Origin: Chara braunii
Lineage: Eukaryota; Streptophyta; Charophyceae; Charales; Characeae
Length of the DNA: 43,737 nt
Direction: 5' to 3'
NCBI GenBank assembly: GCA_003427395.1
Contig: BFEA01000811.1
Coordinates: 105,763 to 149,499 of the forward strand
Part shown: in pieces, positions 11,462-21,200 of the stretch
Numbering within the stretch: position 1 is the first letter of the stretch
Layout of the letters: each line of letters starts with the position of its first letter
Made by a program: the position numbers and the translations under genes
Notes under the pieces: generated by a model
What the model was told of the DNA's origin: nothing
The model's database searches: none
Seen by the model: the letters and a program-made list of their open reading frames with translations, nothing else

Positions 11462-12309
11462 TTATTTTTGGCCTTCTCAAGGAACAGTAGGCCATTGGTC
11501 AACTCAAACTCTTGAGACGTAGCTTTATCCTTCGCCTCGAGTCTGCGTACGATCTCTGACATGAACGGGTCCTCGCGATAGGCTTCCATCAAGGACTGAG
11601 TAACATTGTCCGCAAGCCCAAATTCAGTGACCAGTGCACCGAGAAAGTCTGGCCTACGTGACAACGCATCAGCAACCTTGTTGTACTCCCCCTTAATGTA
11701 CTGGGGTTCGAAGTCATACTGCTCAATGAATTCGATCCAACGGTTCAGGGCATCGGAGAGTACCGGTTGAGTCTTCATCCATCTCAGGGTCTGATGACTA
11801 GTTCTGACATAGAAAAAGCAACCTAGGAGGTAGTGCCTCCACTGGGTTAGCGCTTTGTGGATCGCATAGAGCTCCTTCTCATAAGTGGACTTAGCCAGCT
11901 TTTGAGAGGGCATCTTTTCGAACATGTACTCTACCAGCCTCAACTTCTTCCCCTCCTGCTGCACAAGTACGACACCAATGCCATATTGCCTAACATCCAT
12001 AGTCACAACGAAAGGTTTGTCAGGATCAGGAAGTCTCAAGACCTCATGGTGTGTCAACGCATGCTTCAGATGTCTGAAAGCAGCCTCACACCTATCTGTC
12101 CACTCCTATGGGGTGTCAAGGAGTGTCAGGTCCGTCAAAGGGGCGACCACTATGCTATAATTCTGAACAAAGTTGCGGTAGTAGCCTGTCATCCCTAAGA
12201 AGGACCTCATCTCAGTCACAGATTGAGGACGCGACCAGTCAAGAATGACGACCATCTTCGCGTCATCGGTCTTCAATCCCTTTGCAAAAATCTCATGACC
12301 CAGGTACAA
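11452..12309 (-). pseudogene. Gypsy RNase H and RT connection
   Basis: Continues pol downstream of the RT. Text in order: YLGHEIFAKGL, FLGMTGYYRNFV, a TAG near 12109, FVVTMDVRQYGIG (RNase H Asp), STYEKELYAIHKAL (Glu), VRTSHQTLRWM and KVADALSRRPDF (last Asp). The third acidic position, normally TDH, is TSH here, so the RNase H would be impaired apart from the stops. The frame ends near 11452, where it is shifted relative to the integrase. Confidence 0.85.
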
Positions 12310-12360
12310 GATCCGGGTGCGGCCAAACTCACACTTCTCCAGGTTGATCTTGAACTGGTG

Positions 12361-13722
12361 CTATCTAAAGAGGTTAAGGACTTTATCTAAGTGCGCTACA
12401 TGCTCCTCGACAGTCCTACTAAAGATAAGTATGTCATCGAGGTACACGATGACAAACTTGTCCAAGTAGTCATGAAATATCTGGTTCATGGCGTGCTGAA
12501 AGGTGCCAGGAGCATTGCAAAGGCCGAAGGGCATCACCACAAACTCGTACAGACCGTACCTGGTCTGAAATGCGGTTTTGTGTTGATCCACGGGTCGTAT
12601 TGCAATTTGATGGTACTCGGACTTCAGATCTATCTTACTGAAGTACCAGCACCCTTGCACTCGATCCAACAAGTCGTCGATGTGTGGTAGGGGCTCGACG
12701 TTCTTCACTGTGATGGCATTAAGGCCCCTATAGTCAATGCACATCCTCAAGATCCCTCCCTTCTTCGGTACAAATAAGACTGGCAATCCGTAAGGGGAGA
12801 CATTAGGCCGGATCCAACCCTTGTCTATTAGATCCTTGAGTTGCTGGCGAAGGTCATCGAGCTCACCTGGAGACATCCGATAGATCTTACGCTTCAGAAT
12901 GCTAGACCTAGGGATAATCTCTATCACGTGGACGACCTCCCTCTCAACAACCCCTTTCGGCTCTTCGAATAGATCAGGGTACTTAGCGACCACTCCCTCT
13001 ATCTCCGACGACATTTTCACGGGCTCGCCTGCTGCAGAGACATAAACTAGATACATACCCTCCTCCAGATTTTTCTTATAATAATTATACAACACGGCCG
13101 CACACATGCATCCGTATGACTCGATCAGACTACTAGCCTTAAACTTACGTAATCTGGCGGTCCCTCCACTGGGCAAAGTGTGCTTGACCACTTTTCGGTC
13201 CCAATTAAACTGGGGTTGTGCAACTGAGAGGTAATATATACCTAGCAAGATATCCATAGGGAGATCATCGATGACTAGGAACGAGACTCGATGTCTCAGT
13301 TCCCCTCCAGCATACAGGAAAAGACACTCAATGTCTTTAAGGTAGTCATTGACTACCATGCGCTGTTTGTTGGCGTAGGTCGACTCCACAGGTCGAATCA
13401 GACACTGCACTTGCCCCTGTAAGCGCACCCTCTCAACACACGCGCGACTAATAAAGTTCCGCGTCGAGCAAGTGTCATAATAGGCCCCGGCCTTACGGTG
13501 GCCGATGACTACCTCGCCGACGAACAACTCACCCTTAGGAGCTTTGGCCATGACTGTCCAAGAAGCTAGCGGGTCCGATCTGGACCACTCCTCCTCTAGC
13601 TCCTCTAAGGACTCAAACACATTCATAGAACAGAGGATCGCCGGATCCGAATGTGTTTGTGGGACGACGATGGAGTCAGTAGCTTGGACCATCTCTCGAG
13701 ATGGTGAGGGTGTATCCACCAC
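12361..13722 (-). pseudogene. Gypsy protease and reverse transcriptase
   Basis: 453 residues open from 13722 to a nonsense TAG at 12361. The N-terminal third holds the retropepsin signature [11 protein letters not shown], with Cys where Gly is normal in D-T/S-G. RT motifs follow: [36 protein letters not shown] (first Asp), [26 protein letters not shown] and the catalytic YLDD encoded at 12433-12444. Reading past the stop continues as INLEKCEF, so the TAG is a lesion, not the true end. The 2110 bp from 12415 into gag recur without difference at 31661-33770. Confidence 0.9.
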
Positions 13723-13751
13723 CTCGACCCTAGCAGGAACAACTACTATTC

Positions 13752-15681
13752 CTATTGGCCCGACGTGTTTACCGGAGCAGTGCCAGAACTATTGACCACA
13801 TTGCTGCCTACGGGAGCGGAGGATCCCAATGCCTGCCCCATCGTAGGCAGGATCTTCTCGGTCACCTTCTTGTTGCCGCACTTGAATTGGTTATGGCCAT
13901 ATTGTCCACAACGAATACAAGCCTGCCTTGTATACCGATCTCTCCACACGTCCTCTGTGAGACCCACTTTCTCCCATGGAGGAGCGTTAGGGTCAACTTG
14001 ACTACTAGACCGGGAACCTCCATGGAGTCTACCAGTCGTTTTACCTTTCTGGACAGAGGCAGCGACTATTCCACCCCCTGAAACTTCTACGCTGCTTGCC
14101 TCTGAACCCACTCCCTCCTGGAAGTCGTCTTCCAACTCGATGGTTGAACCGTCGTTCTCGACGAACATTATGCGCCTTTTTGCCTTCCAGTTGGGAGGTA
14201 GTGCCTTCTTCCTACCGTCCGTCGTGGGTGTCTGTCCATGCCCTATCTTTGCCTCTAGGTCTAGGGTCTTCTTGCTGAACGAGGGAAAGTTGTGCATGTT
14301 GATGTTGGCCTCACCTGCCAACTGATTCTTGAGAGGCATAGGAAAACATCTCAGGTACGAGGTGAGTAAAACCTGGGGGTCGTAGCGTACTCCAGGAACA
14401 TAAAGTAGATGTTCTACTACGTCTCTGGCCTCCCTTACTGACTTGAACTGCCTGTTGTTCAAAGTCAGGATCGCGTCAGTGGCCTTTTGAGCCTCCTGAG
14501 GATCATGCCACCTTTCTTCCACCAACTTAAGGAAGTCGTCCAGTTTCTGGTTGACGACCCAAGCGAGGAAGTCATAACCGTATCCTTGTAGCTTCACTAA
14601 ACCACTCAACCATCTTGCTGCACTCCCCTCTAAATAGGAGGCAACCACAAGAACTTCCTCGTGCGGCAAGGTCAGTTTACACTTGACATAGACTGACACT
14701 GACCTCAGCCATGTGTCGAGGTTTTCGCCCCTCTTGTCCCCTGCAAAGGGTTTCGGGGAGGCGATGGCCGTCTTCGGAACCCATTGGCTTTGTCCCGGTA
14801 CCTGTCCCACTCCAGGCTGTGGACCTTGGGGTACAGGCTGCTGCACTAGCTGCTGCTGGGGCTGTGTACTCTGCGGCTGTGCAGACTGCGATATAGCAGG
14901 CTGCCCTGTTACAGCAACCTGCGATGGAGGTTGGGAGTACACTGTCTATACAGGAACCTGTACACTAGGACCTGCTGGGAACCCTCCTGTTAACGATATA
15001 CCTAGGGAAGCGGTTTGGACCGACGCTGGAGAAACATATGGGGATACTCCAGTCACCGGTGGGACAAAAGGAGGAGGATGTACAATGGGCCAGGCACCGG
15101 GCTCGGACGACGATGGAGCTGCCTGCGCTCGCCCGACCAATACAACCAGACTCTGCTGGACGTCTTGTAAGAGACTCGTTTGGTGGTCCTGCATTTCTAC
15201 TACATTTAACAAGACTGCACGCATGGTCCTCACATCATCATCCATGTGTGTCAGATCCATCCCCTCTAACTCACTAACGTCCACTTGTCTCCGCTGTAAC
15301 ATAGCTCTTCTTCTGATCATTCGTTCCTTCTCTGCCTTTATCTTTCATAGAGCCTTTTGTAGTTGTGCCTCCTGAAGCATTGCTTGCTGTATGGCGACCG
15401 AGTCATAACTAACGGCTGGCTTGCCATGACGCCAGTGGACTGACACAAGGTCTATGCGACCGTTGACCCTATAGTTCCTGAACTACTAGCCCAAGAACTC
15501 TGCGGCGCAGCAGTTGCCATGACTGCTTAAGTAGCGGCCTCACGTGCGAATGCCCTGCTTGCCTCTGCGACCCTAACTCTTCTCTGCTGGCTCTCTCTGG
15601 TCCTTATGCCAAGTGGGCTATCGGGCGCCTTGTTGTTCGCAGGATCCTGCCGTCCTCTCTAGTTTCCTCCCTGTCGCTCAT
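13752..15681 (-). pseudogene. Gypsy Gag
   Basis: The longest open part (14942 to 13752, 396 residues) has a Q/P-rich start, a retrotransposon-gag core (DTWLRSVSVYVKCKLT, ARWLSGLVKL, VEERWHDP) and a CCHC knuckle CIRCGQYGHNQFKC (C-X2-C-X4-H-X4-C) near the end. The same frame continues upstream through a TAG at about 14943 to 15320 and, after a TGA, to about 15440. Coding-like text (VRVAEASRAFAREAAT) reaches a likely start ATG at 15681. Gag forms the particle that packages element RNA. Confidence 0.8.
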
Positions 15682-16932
15682 TAAGTTACAAAACTGTGCA
15701 CCGTCTGCACTAGGTCACTCACTCGATGCCTACGCAACATCATACACATGCCGATTTAAAAATAAATAAATTATTTAATCAGTGGCTATGTTAGAGACTA
15801 CACATTTGGGTCCAACAGGTAAGTTCAGATTCCTACAAATAAGACTATTTCTACTTTGACTAGTTCACAAACAAAAAGCACAATGAACAGCATGTTGGAA
15901 GTTAATCGTTGTACATCGAACTAATCAAAAATAAAAATAGAATTATTTGATTGGCTGTTTGCAGAGTGGAATCTTTCCCAAACTTATCACCTGGAACCTA
16001 CCCCTCTCTCAGTTCTTCCTGAATGTTTTTTGTCGTCAACGTCCCTGAGCAATTCGAAAAAGCATGTGTGTCTGAAGGTGTGCACATCGTCCACCCCACG
16101 TGCCCCGGGTTCTTCTGAGCTGGCCAGCCCTGCGCCATGTTTATCCTCACGTGCAGCGAGCCTTACACCAACCGATTGGCTGATCAGGAGACGTTTTTAT
16201 GGACGGCCCCCAAAGTTCTCAAGAATTATTTAACGTCGCAAACAGGACGACGATCACAACCAATGGAAGGTCCCCGCCGATACTTATTTATAGACATCCG
16301 GTACTCATATTTCCTATAATGCTAGCCTGACCCTCAGAACCCATCTATAGCGCAACGAGCAGCAGACAAAGGACAAAGCAGCAAAGCATGCGTGCTCTAC
16401 TCCCGGTGGGTTGGCATGGTGACCGTTACCCAGTGCTTCGTCCAGGGCCCTTCAGATAGCACCACCCTCTCCTTCTAGATGCTCCACGTGAATACTGACG
16501 ACTCTCAAGGTTGAGCGCACTCGACTCCTCACATGAGAGGACTCTCAAGACAGAACACACATCCTCACGGTAAGAAGTGTCGAAGAGGGTAGATAAGGTT
16601 AGGTGCATTGTACCTCAAAATAGCTGCCCCCAACCACAAATATTCTCACCAGATGACCTGATGCCGACTGTGATGACCAATTGCTGCTTCGACACAACCA
16701 GCATTACACCGCCGTTCCACCTTAGCATCAATCGTACATCAGATAGTTCTCATCACACTGCGAACACCCAATATTCACCACGTAGCCATCCTGGCGATCC
16801 CCTCTCCTCCTGGGTCACCTGCTTGCTTTCGCCCTCCTCACTACACACTCCCTACGGCCGCTCGCTCAACAGACTGCATGCATGTACCGCACAGGCAGAA
16901 GACAAACGCCAGATGAGCGCAACGTACCCCAA
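15682..16932 (-). other. Gypsy 5' leader between PBS and gag
   Basis: About 1.25 kb without recognised coding content lies between the primer site and the Gag start. Leaders of such length are known in plant gypsy elements. Open frames here have no familiar motif. Confidence 0.5.
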
Positions 16933-16943
16933 CTTCGATACCA
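16933..16943 (-). promoter_or_regulatory. Primer-binding-like site (initiator Met tRNA type)
   Basis: The minus strand reads TGGTATCGAAG, three bases inside the CA end of the 5' LTR. It matches the first seven bases of the usual plant initiator-Met site (TGGTATCAGAGC), then differs at three of the next four positions. Position and start fit a PBS; the primer tRNA is inferred. Confidence 0.6.
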
Positions 16944-16946
16944 AAT

Positions 16947-17824
16947 TGCAAGGAAAATGAGCGATAGTGAACTTCAGAAACCAAGCAACATCATACACAT
17001 GAAACCAGATAGTCGTGACCTCAAACCAAAAACATAATTGCATCACGAGTCCCACCAAATAAAAACTCATAAGTGACAATATTCGAACAGTCTCATCATC
17101 ATCAACAAAGAACCAATGTCGAAATCCTATCTGGCGCTCTGCGCCCAGACTACAAATGGCAGATCCTATCTAGCCTATCTACAATGTCGTCGGTGACGTC
17201 AACAACTCCCCGAAGTACGAGCAGATCTCGACCAACTTGAATGTCGTTCGCCTCAAGCACCAGGTATGTTTCCCGTATTACTCACAACCTCGATCTCCCA
17301 CTCACAGATGTCACGTACACCCAAGGACCACCATGCGCCCCATCCAGCTTACAGCAGCGCAACTCGACTATGGCTGCCTGCTCCTTCCAGCTCACCCGTG
17401 AGCGTGTGAACGCTGGCCAGCGCTTGCGCAACATGCAGACAATGCCCAAATGTCGAATGCGTGCGCATGCGTGTAGCCTGTGGCTGCGTTGGGCTCCTGC
17501 CCAGAAGCTTCCAGTAGGCCCAGAGAGGCTGAGCCCCAGTCCAAACGAATCAGGCCTGGGGCCTGTGGTGGTTGCCCGTGTTCAACTGCCTGCGGCCCGT
17601 GTTCGGTCCATATTGCGAATCTGGCCCAGACCCTGCCTCAGTTACATTCAAAAAGAGGCAGCCTGGGTCTGGGCGCTCTCAACCAACTGGCGCTGCGCAA
17701 CTGCCTGAATTTACCCAGTTGCGTGGTGACCCCAAAATCGGCCTGTAGGCCCTGGGTCGAGCTTGCCTTCACTTTGTATAGAAAATGGGGCCTAATAGTG
17801 CAGATCGAGGCCTTGAGCCTCGCA
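16947..17824 (-). repeat. 5' LTR of gypsy element
   Basis: Right-hand copy of the terminal repeat, about 878 bp. On the minus strand it starts TGCGAGG and ends TTGCA, consistent with TG...CA termini. TATG follows at 17825-17828. No TATA box was assigned with confidence. Confidence 0.8.
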
Positions 17825-18040
17825 TATGAAGATAAACCACAATAAGGAATAGAGTGAAAGTTTCACAGCCTTCGTGATTACTCGAGTCCTCCCCAAACTT
17901 TCAGATCAATCCGTCCTACAGTTAACCCGACCAATTGGGGGCATGGTCAGTGCTTTCCTGTTAGTGGAGCCTTCTGTGCAATTGTTGTTTGTTAAGTATG
18001 TTGCCTTTTGCCCTCCATCCTTTTATGGATTATAAATATT
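17825..18040. other. Spacer between gypsy element and hammerhead repeats
   Basis: Begins with the right TATG duplication. No gene or repeat recognised. Confidence 0.4.
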
Positions 18041-18315
18041 ATATATTCGTCTGGAGTGTATATTCTGACTGCGATATACCTCTCTTTGTTTCGTGGGTGT
18101 TTTGCTGGCTTGTGAAGGGGTGTGAACTGACAGTCTGTAGAGTTTTCCGTCTGGTGTGGGTGAGTGATAGTCTACTTTGATTTTCGTCACAGGTATCTTG
18201 AGGGCAGTGGTTGGTGCCCACCTCAGGCTATGAGTTGTTCGACGGTCGTTGATGCTTAAGCGCAACCGGGGCTAAGGTGGATTACCACTTACAGTGTAAT
18301 CAGTAAGGGGATTCT

Positions 18316-18375
18316 GCAGACTGTTGAGGGTTCAGCCTCCTGATGAGTTGGTGAAACTCCAAGGAAACAGTTTGT
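18316..18375 (+). ncRNA. Hammerhead ribozyme, type III, copy A
   Basis: Stem III GCAGACTGT/ACAGTTTGT (9 bp including two G-U). Predicted cleavage is after T 18325. Stem I GAGG/CCTC (18326-18339), core CTGATGA (18340-18346), stem II GTTGG/CCAAG around loop TGAAACT, core GAAA (18364-18367). One stem II pair (the one beside the core) is a G-G mismatch; another pair is U-A where other copies have C-G. Confidence 0.8.
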
Positions 18376-18420
18376 CATAACCCCTTGTTTGTTGTCCTTT
18401 TTTCCCTCCTTGATACTGTT

Positions 18421-18422
<2 letters not shown>

Positions 18423-18456
<34 letters not shown>
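18423..18456. repeat. (AT)n between inverted hammerhead units
   Basis: Uninterrupted AT tract. It separates plus copy A from minus copy B, and both unit ends face it. Confidence 0.9.
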
Positions 18457-18458
<2 letters not shown>

Positions 18459-18526
18459 TCACAAATAGAACTGCCCGGTAAACCGTAGGCAGAGAGAGAG
18501 AAGAGGACAACAAACGAGGGGCTGTG

Positions 18527-18570
18527 ACAAACTGTTTCATCGGAGTTTCACCGACTCATCAGGAGGCTGA
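18527..18570 (-). ncRNA. Hammerhead ribozyme, copy B, truncated
   Basis: The minus strand shows half of stem I (CAGCCTC), CTGATGA, stem II GTCGG/CCGAT, GAAA and the stem III 3' strand. The 5' half of stem III and the cleavage site are replaced by (TA)n at 18570, so it cannot cleave. Confidence 0.75.
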
Positions 18571-18706
18571 TATATATGTATATATATGTGATGGGGTGTG
18601 AACCGACAGTCTGTAGAGTTTTTCATCTGGTGTGGGTGCGTGATAGTCTACTTTGATTTTGGTTAAGGTAGATTATCATTTACAGTGTAATCAGTGAGGG
18701 GATTCT

Positions 18707-18764
18707 GCAGACTGTTTAGGGTTCAGCCTCCTGATGAGTCGGTGAAACTCCGACGAAACAGTTT
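18707..18764 (+). ncRNA. Hammerhead ribozyme, copy C, cut by an assembly N
   Basis: Same sequence as copy D. The N at 18765 falls within the stem III 3' strand. It lies in a 90-bp block repeated exactly after the N, so C and D are probably one locus assembled twice. Confidence 0.75.
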
Positions 18765-18765
18765 N
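18765..18765. other. Single-N scaffold join
   Basis: Bases 18675-18764 are repeated exactly as 18766-18855. Two contig ends with an unmerged 90-bp overlap explain this best. Confidence 0.85.
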
Positions 18766-18797
18766 ATCATTTACAGTGTAATCAGTGAGGGGATTCT

Positions 18798-18857
18798 GCA
18801 GACTGTTTAGGGTTCAGCCTCCTGATGAGTCGGTGAAACTCCGACGAAACAGTTTGT
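18798..18857 (+). ncRNA. Hammerhead ribozyme, type III, copy D
   Basis: Stem III 9/9 pairs including G-U. Cleavage after T 18807. Stem I is 3 of 4 (first pair T-C). CTGATGA core, stem II GTCGG/CCGAC perfect, loop TGAAACT, GAAA core. With copy F it is the best-preserved example. Confidence 0.85.
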
Positions 18858-18926
18858 CACAGCCCCTCGTTTGTTGTCCTCTTCTCTCTCTCTGCCTACG
18901 GTTTACCGGGCAATTCTGTTTGTGAC

Positions 18927-18927
<1 letters not shown>

Positions 18928-18993
<66 letters not shown>
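18928..18993. repeat. (TA)n after hammerhead unit D
   Basis: About 66 bp of TA with one TG interruption, starting directly at the unit end TGTGACGATA. Confidence 0.9.
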
Positions 18994-18994
18994 T

Positions 18995-19033
18995 CGTGAT
19001 GAGTCGGTGAAACTCCGACGAAACAGTTTGTCA
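18995..19033 (+). ncRNA. Hammerhead ribozyme, copy E, 5'-truncated
   Basis: Begins within (TA)n. It keeps TGATGA, stem II GTCGG/CCGAC, GAAA and the stem III 3' strand, and lacks stem I, cleavage site and stem III 5' strand. Confidence 0.7.
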
Positions 19034-19098
19034 CAACCCCTCGTTTGTTGTCCTCTTCTCCCTCTCTGCCTACGGTTTACTGGGCAGCTATGTTTGGC

Positions 19099-19185
19099 GA
19101 TATAAATAATATATATATATATATGTCCTCTTCTCTCTCTCTGCCTACGGTTTACTGGGCAGTTCTGTTTGTGACGATATATATA

Positions 19186-19229
<44 letters not shown>
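19099..19229. repeat. (TA)n tracts around a 3'-end fragment of the hammerhead unit
   Basis: TA tracts at about 19099-19124 and 19177-19229 flank a short fragment (TCCTCTTCT...GTGACGATATA) that is only the 3' end of a unit. The right tract ends in TTATTTATATCGCC, the mirror image of GGCGATATAAATAA at 19097, placing plus and minus units tail to tail. Confidence 0.8.
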
Positions 19230-19232
<3 letters not shown>

Positions 19233-19305
19233 TATATCGCCAAACATAGCTGCCTAGTAAACCGTAGGCAGAGAGGGAGAAGAGGACAACAAATGAGGGG
19301 ATGTG

Positions 19306-19365
19306 ACAAGCTGTTTCGTCGAAGTTTCACCGACTCATCAGGAGGTTGAACCCTCAACAGTCTGC
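19306..19365 (-). ncRNA. Hammerhead ribozyme, type III, copy F
   Basis: On the minus strand stem III GCAGACTGT pairs with ACAGCTTGT (one C-A mismatch). Cleavage falls after the T complementary to 19356. Stem I GAGG/CCTC is perfect with loop GTTCAA, the core CTGATGA is intact, stem II is GTCGG/TCGAC (one G-U) around TGAAACT, and GAAA is intact. Confidence 0.85.
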
Positions 19366-19814
19366 AGAATCCCCTAACTAATTACATTGTAAGTGGTAAT
19401 CCACCTGAAACCCCGACAATGGTTAAGCATCAACGACTGCCTGACAACTGATACCTCGAGGTGAGCACCAACCACTGCCCTCAAGGTACCAGTGACGAAA
19501 ATCAAAGCAGACTATCACTCACCCACACCAGATGGAAAACTCTACAGACTGTTGGTTCACACCCCATCACAAACCAGCAAAATACCAACGAAACAGAGAA
19601 AGGTATGTCACAGCCAAAAAATACATTCCAGACACGCCGCTGACACTAGAGGCACAACATGGCCGAGCAATGACGGCCCTGGCAACGACCGCTCGACTTA
19701 ACCGGAGAAAACCGTAGCAGAGTGTTAGTAAAATTGTGGTATATATCGTCAAACAAAGCTGTTCGGTAAACCGTAGGCAGAGAGGGAGAAAAAGAAAACA
19801 AACGAGGGGTTGTG

Positions 19815-19874
19815 ACAAGCTGTTTCGTCGGAATTTCACCGACTCATCAGTAGGCTGAACCCGCAACAGTCTGC
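19815..19874 (-). ncRNA. Hammerhead ribozyme, type III, copy G
   Basis: Core CTGATGA and GAAA intact. Stem II GTCGG/CCGAC perfect with loop TGAAATT. Stem I reduced to two pairs (GCGG/CCTA). Stem III has one mismatch. Lies 509 bp from copy F in the same direction. Confidence 0.75.
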
Positions 19875-20305
19875 AAAATCCTCTAACTGATTACACTGTA
19901 AGCGATAATCCACCTTAACTCCGATCGTGGCCCGACAACTGATACCCTGAGGTGGGCACCAACCACTGCCCTCAAGGTACCTGTGATGAAAATCAAAGCA
20001 GACTATCACTCACCCACACTAGATGGAAAACTTTACAGACTGTCGGTTCACATCCCATCACAAACCAATAAAACACCCACGAAACAAGGAAAGGTCCGTC
20101 ACAGCAAAAAAATACACTCCAGACACTCCGCTGGCACTAAAGGCACGACATGGCCGCACGGTGATGGCCACGACCACTGCCGCTCGACCTGAGCGGAGAA
20201 AACCGTAGCAGAGTGCAAGTGAAGTTGTGGTATATATCATCAAACAGAGCTGCCTGGTAAACCGTAGGCAGGGAGGGAGAAGAGGACAACAAACGAGGGG
20301 TTGTG

Positions 20306-20365
20306 GCGATCTGTTTCGTCGGAGTGTCATTGACTCATCAGAAGGCTTAACCCTCAACCATCTGC
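20306..20365 (-). ncRNA. Hammerhead ribozyme, copy H, degenerate
   Basis: CTGATGA and GAAA are kept, but stem II (GTCAA/CCGAC) and stem III are broken by substitutions. Lies 491 bp from copy G. The unit is cut off at 20392, where another repeat begins. Confidence 0.65.
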
Positions 20366-20392
20366 AAAATCCCCAAACTGATTACACTTGTT

Positions 20393-20575
20393 TGGAATGA
20401 ACTCATATTTTTGGACCGGTTTGCATGATTGATGAGAGGCGATGGGCGCATAGCGTTGTGTTTGTTTACTTCTTTGATGAGATAACGGGTTGAGTGGACT
20501 TACGTGGTCAATTTGCTTATGCCATGTGGACTGATTGTCCTAATCCGACAGGGTGTCGACTTCTCGTACCCCCAT
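20393..20575 (+). repeat. Dispersed repeat R1, left copy
   Basis: Shares about 0.18 kb with 42726-42918, including GATAACGGGTTGAGTGGACT and GGGTGTCGACTTC. It starts exactly where hammerhead unit H is interrupted and leads directly into a gypsy pol remnant, so it may be part of that element. Confidence 0.8.
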
Positions 20576-20576
20576 C

Positions 20577-21200
20577 ACACCCGTTCCCATAATGCGCCCA
20601 CTCAACCCTGATAGGCCTCAACTCGATATTTTCGGTACTAATCCAACAATTGTAATTTCGTCTCATGTTCCTAAGGAAATGCAGAAACTATTGAAAGATG
20701 TATTGCATGAATGCTCTGCAATTTTAAGCGTGCACGATTACGACATTGGTATGACGAATGTCATTGAGCATGAAATTATTACGGGAAACCATCTGCCACT
20801 TTGTTGCACCCCGTATTGATACTCTTTGGCGCAACGAGTTGACATGTTGCAGAGAATCAAGGAGTTCAAAGTCAATGGGTGGATTGAACCCGCGATGGAG
20901 CCTTGGTAATTTCCGGTGATAATTGTACAAAAAAACTTGAAAAAATACAAGAGGAATCTGAATATGTATTGATTATCGAAAACTGAACGATATCACGATT
21001 AAAGGTGTTTATCCTCGTCCTTAGATTGATGAATTGTTGGATGCGATTGAATGTGTGTTATGTTAGAAAGTTTGATATCCGTCATGATTTCCATCACCTT
21101 CTAGTAAAAAGGAACATCGTCCGAAAAATGCCTTCGTCCTGTTGGAAGGGACCTGATAATGAATTTGATGCCCAATGGGTATTTGCAATGCGCCAAACAC
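20577..21200 (+). pseudogene. Gypsy reverse transcriptase, N-terminal remnant
   Basis: An open stretch to 20819 contains IEHEIITGNHLPLCCTPY, the segment before the RT fingers. Then, across stops and shifts, come LQRIKEFKVNGWIEPA, FPVIIVQK, LNDITI-like text and KFDIRHDFHHLLV (counterpart of the first catalytic Asp box). The similarity fades after about 21160, before the YMDD box. A decayed Ty3/gypsy fragment unlike the element at 9-18 kb. Confidence 0.75.

Larger units (their letters stand above)
9175..17824 (-). mobile_element. Ty3/gypsy LTR retrotransposon, complete but inactive
   Basis: About 8.65 kb. Two direct terminal repeats (9175-10118 and 16947-17824) enclose minus-strand gag and pol in the order gag, protease, RT, RNase H, integrase, which is the gypsy order. 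The element is bounded by a 4- or 5-bp target duplication. A tRNA-primer-like site lies just inside the right (5') LTR. The LTRs differ visibly, with many substitutions and an insertion of about 45 bp, so insertion was not recent. The coding part carries several stops and frameshifts. Confidence 0.9.
18041..20392. mobile_element. Hammerhead-ribozyme repeat family, tandem and inverted units
   Basis: Units of about 490-510 bp share a fixed order. They contain a segment with GTGTGAACYRACAGTCTGTAG, a segment with GATTACCACTTACARTGTAAT, the hammerhead motif, then GTTTGTTGTCCTCTTCT, TGCCTACGGTTTACYGGGCA and an end CTGTTTGTGACGATATA running into (TA)n. Plus-strand copies start near 18050, 18590 and 18994. 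Minus-strand copies occupy about 19232-19740, 19744-20235 and 20238-20392, the last three head to tail. No reverse transcriptase or GIY-YIG endonuclease is encoded, so units are non-autonomous. They resemble plant retrozymes or Penelope-type terminal repeats in carrying a hammerhead, but assignment to either is inference. Confidence 0.75.

Noticed and set aside
13755-14896. Plus-strand open frames opposite gypsy gag.
   Set aside because: Shadows of the minus-strand gag, which has the knuckle and gag-core motifs.
18023-20192. Antisense open frames in three hammerhead units with similar text (KIKADYHSPTPDGKLYRL-like).
   Set aside because: They run opposite to the ribozyme, and differences between copies are mostly amino-acid changing, so no sign of selection on a protein. 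They are a by-product of repeat similarity.
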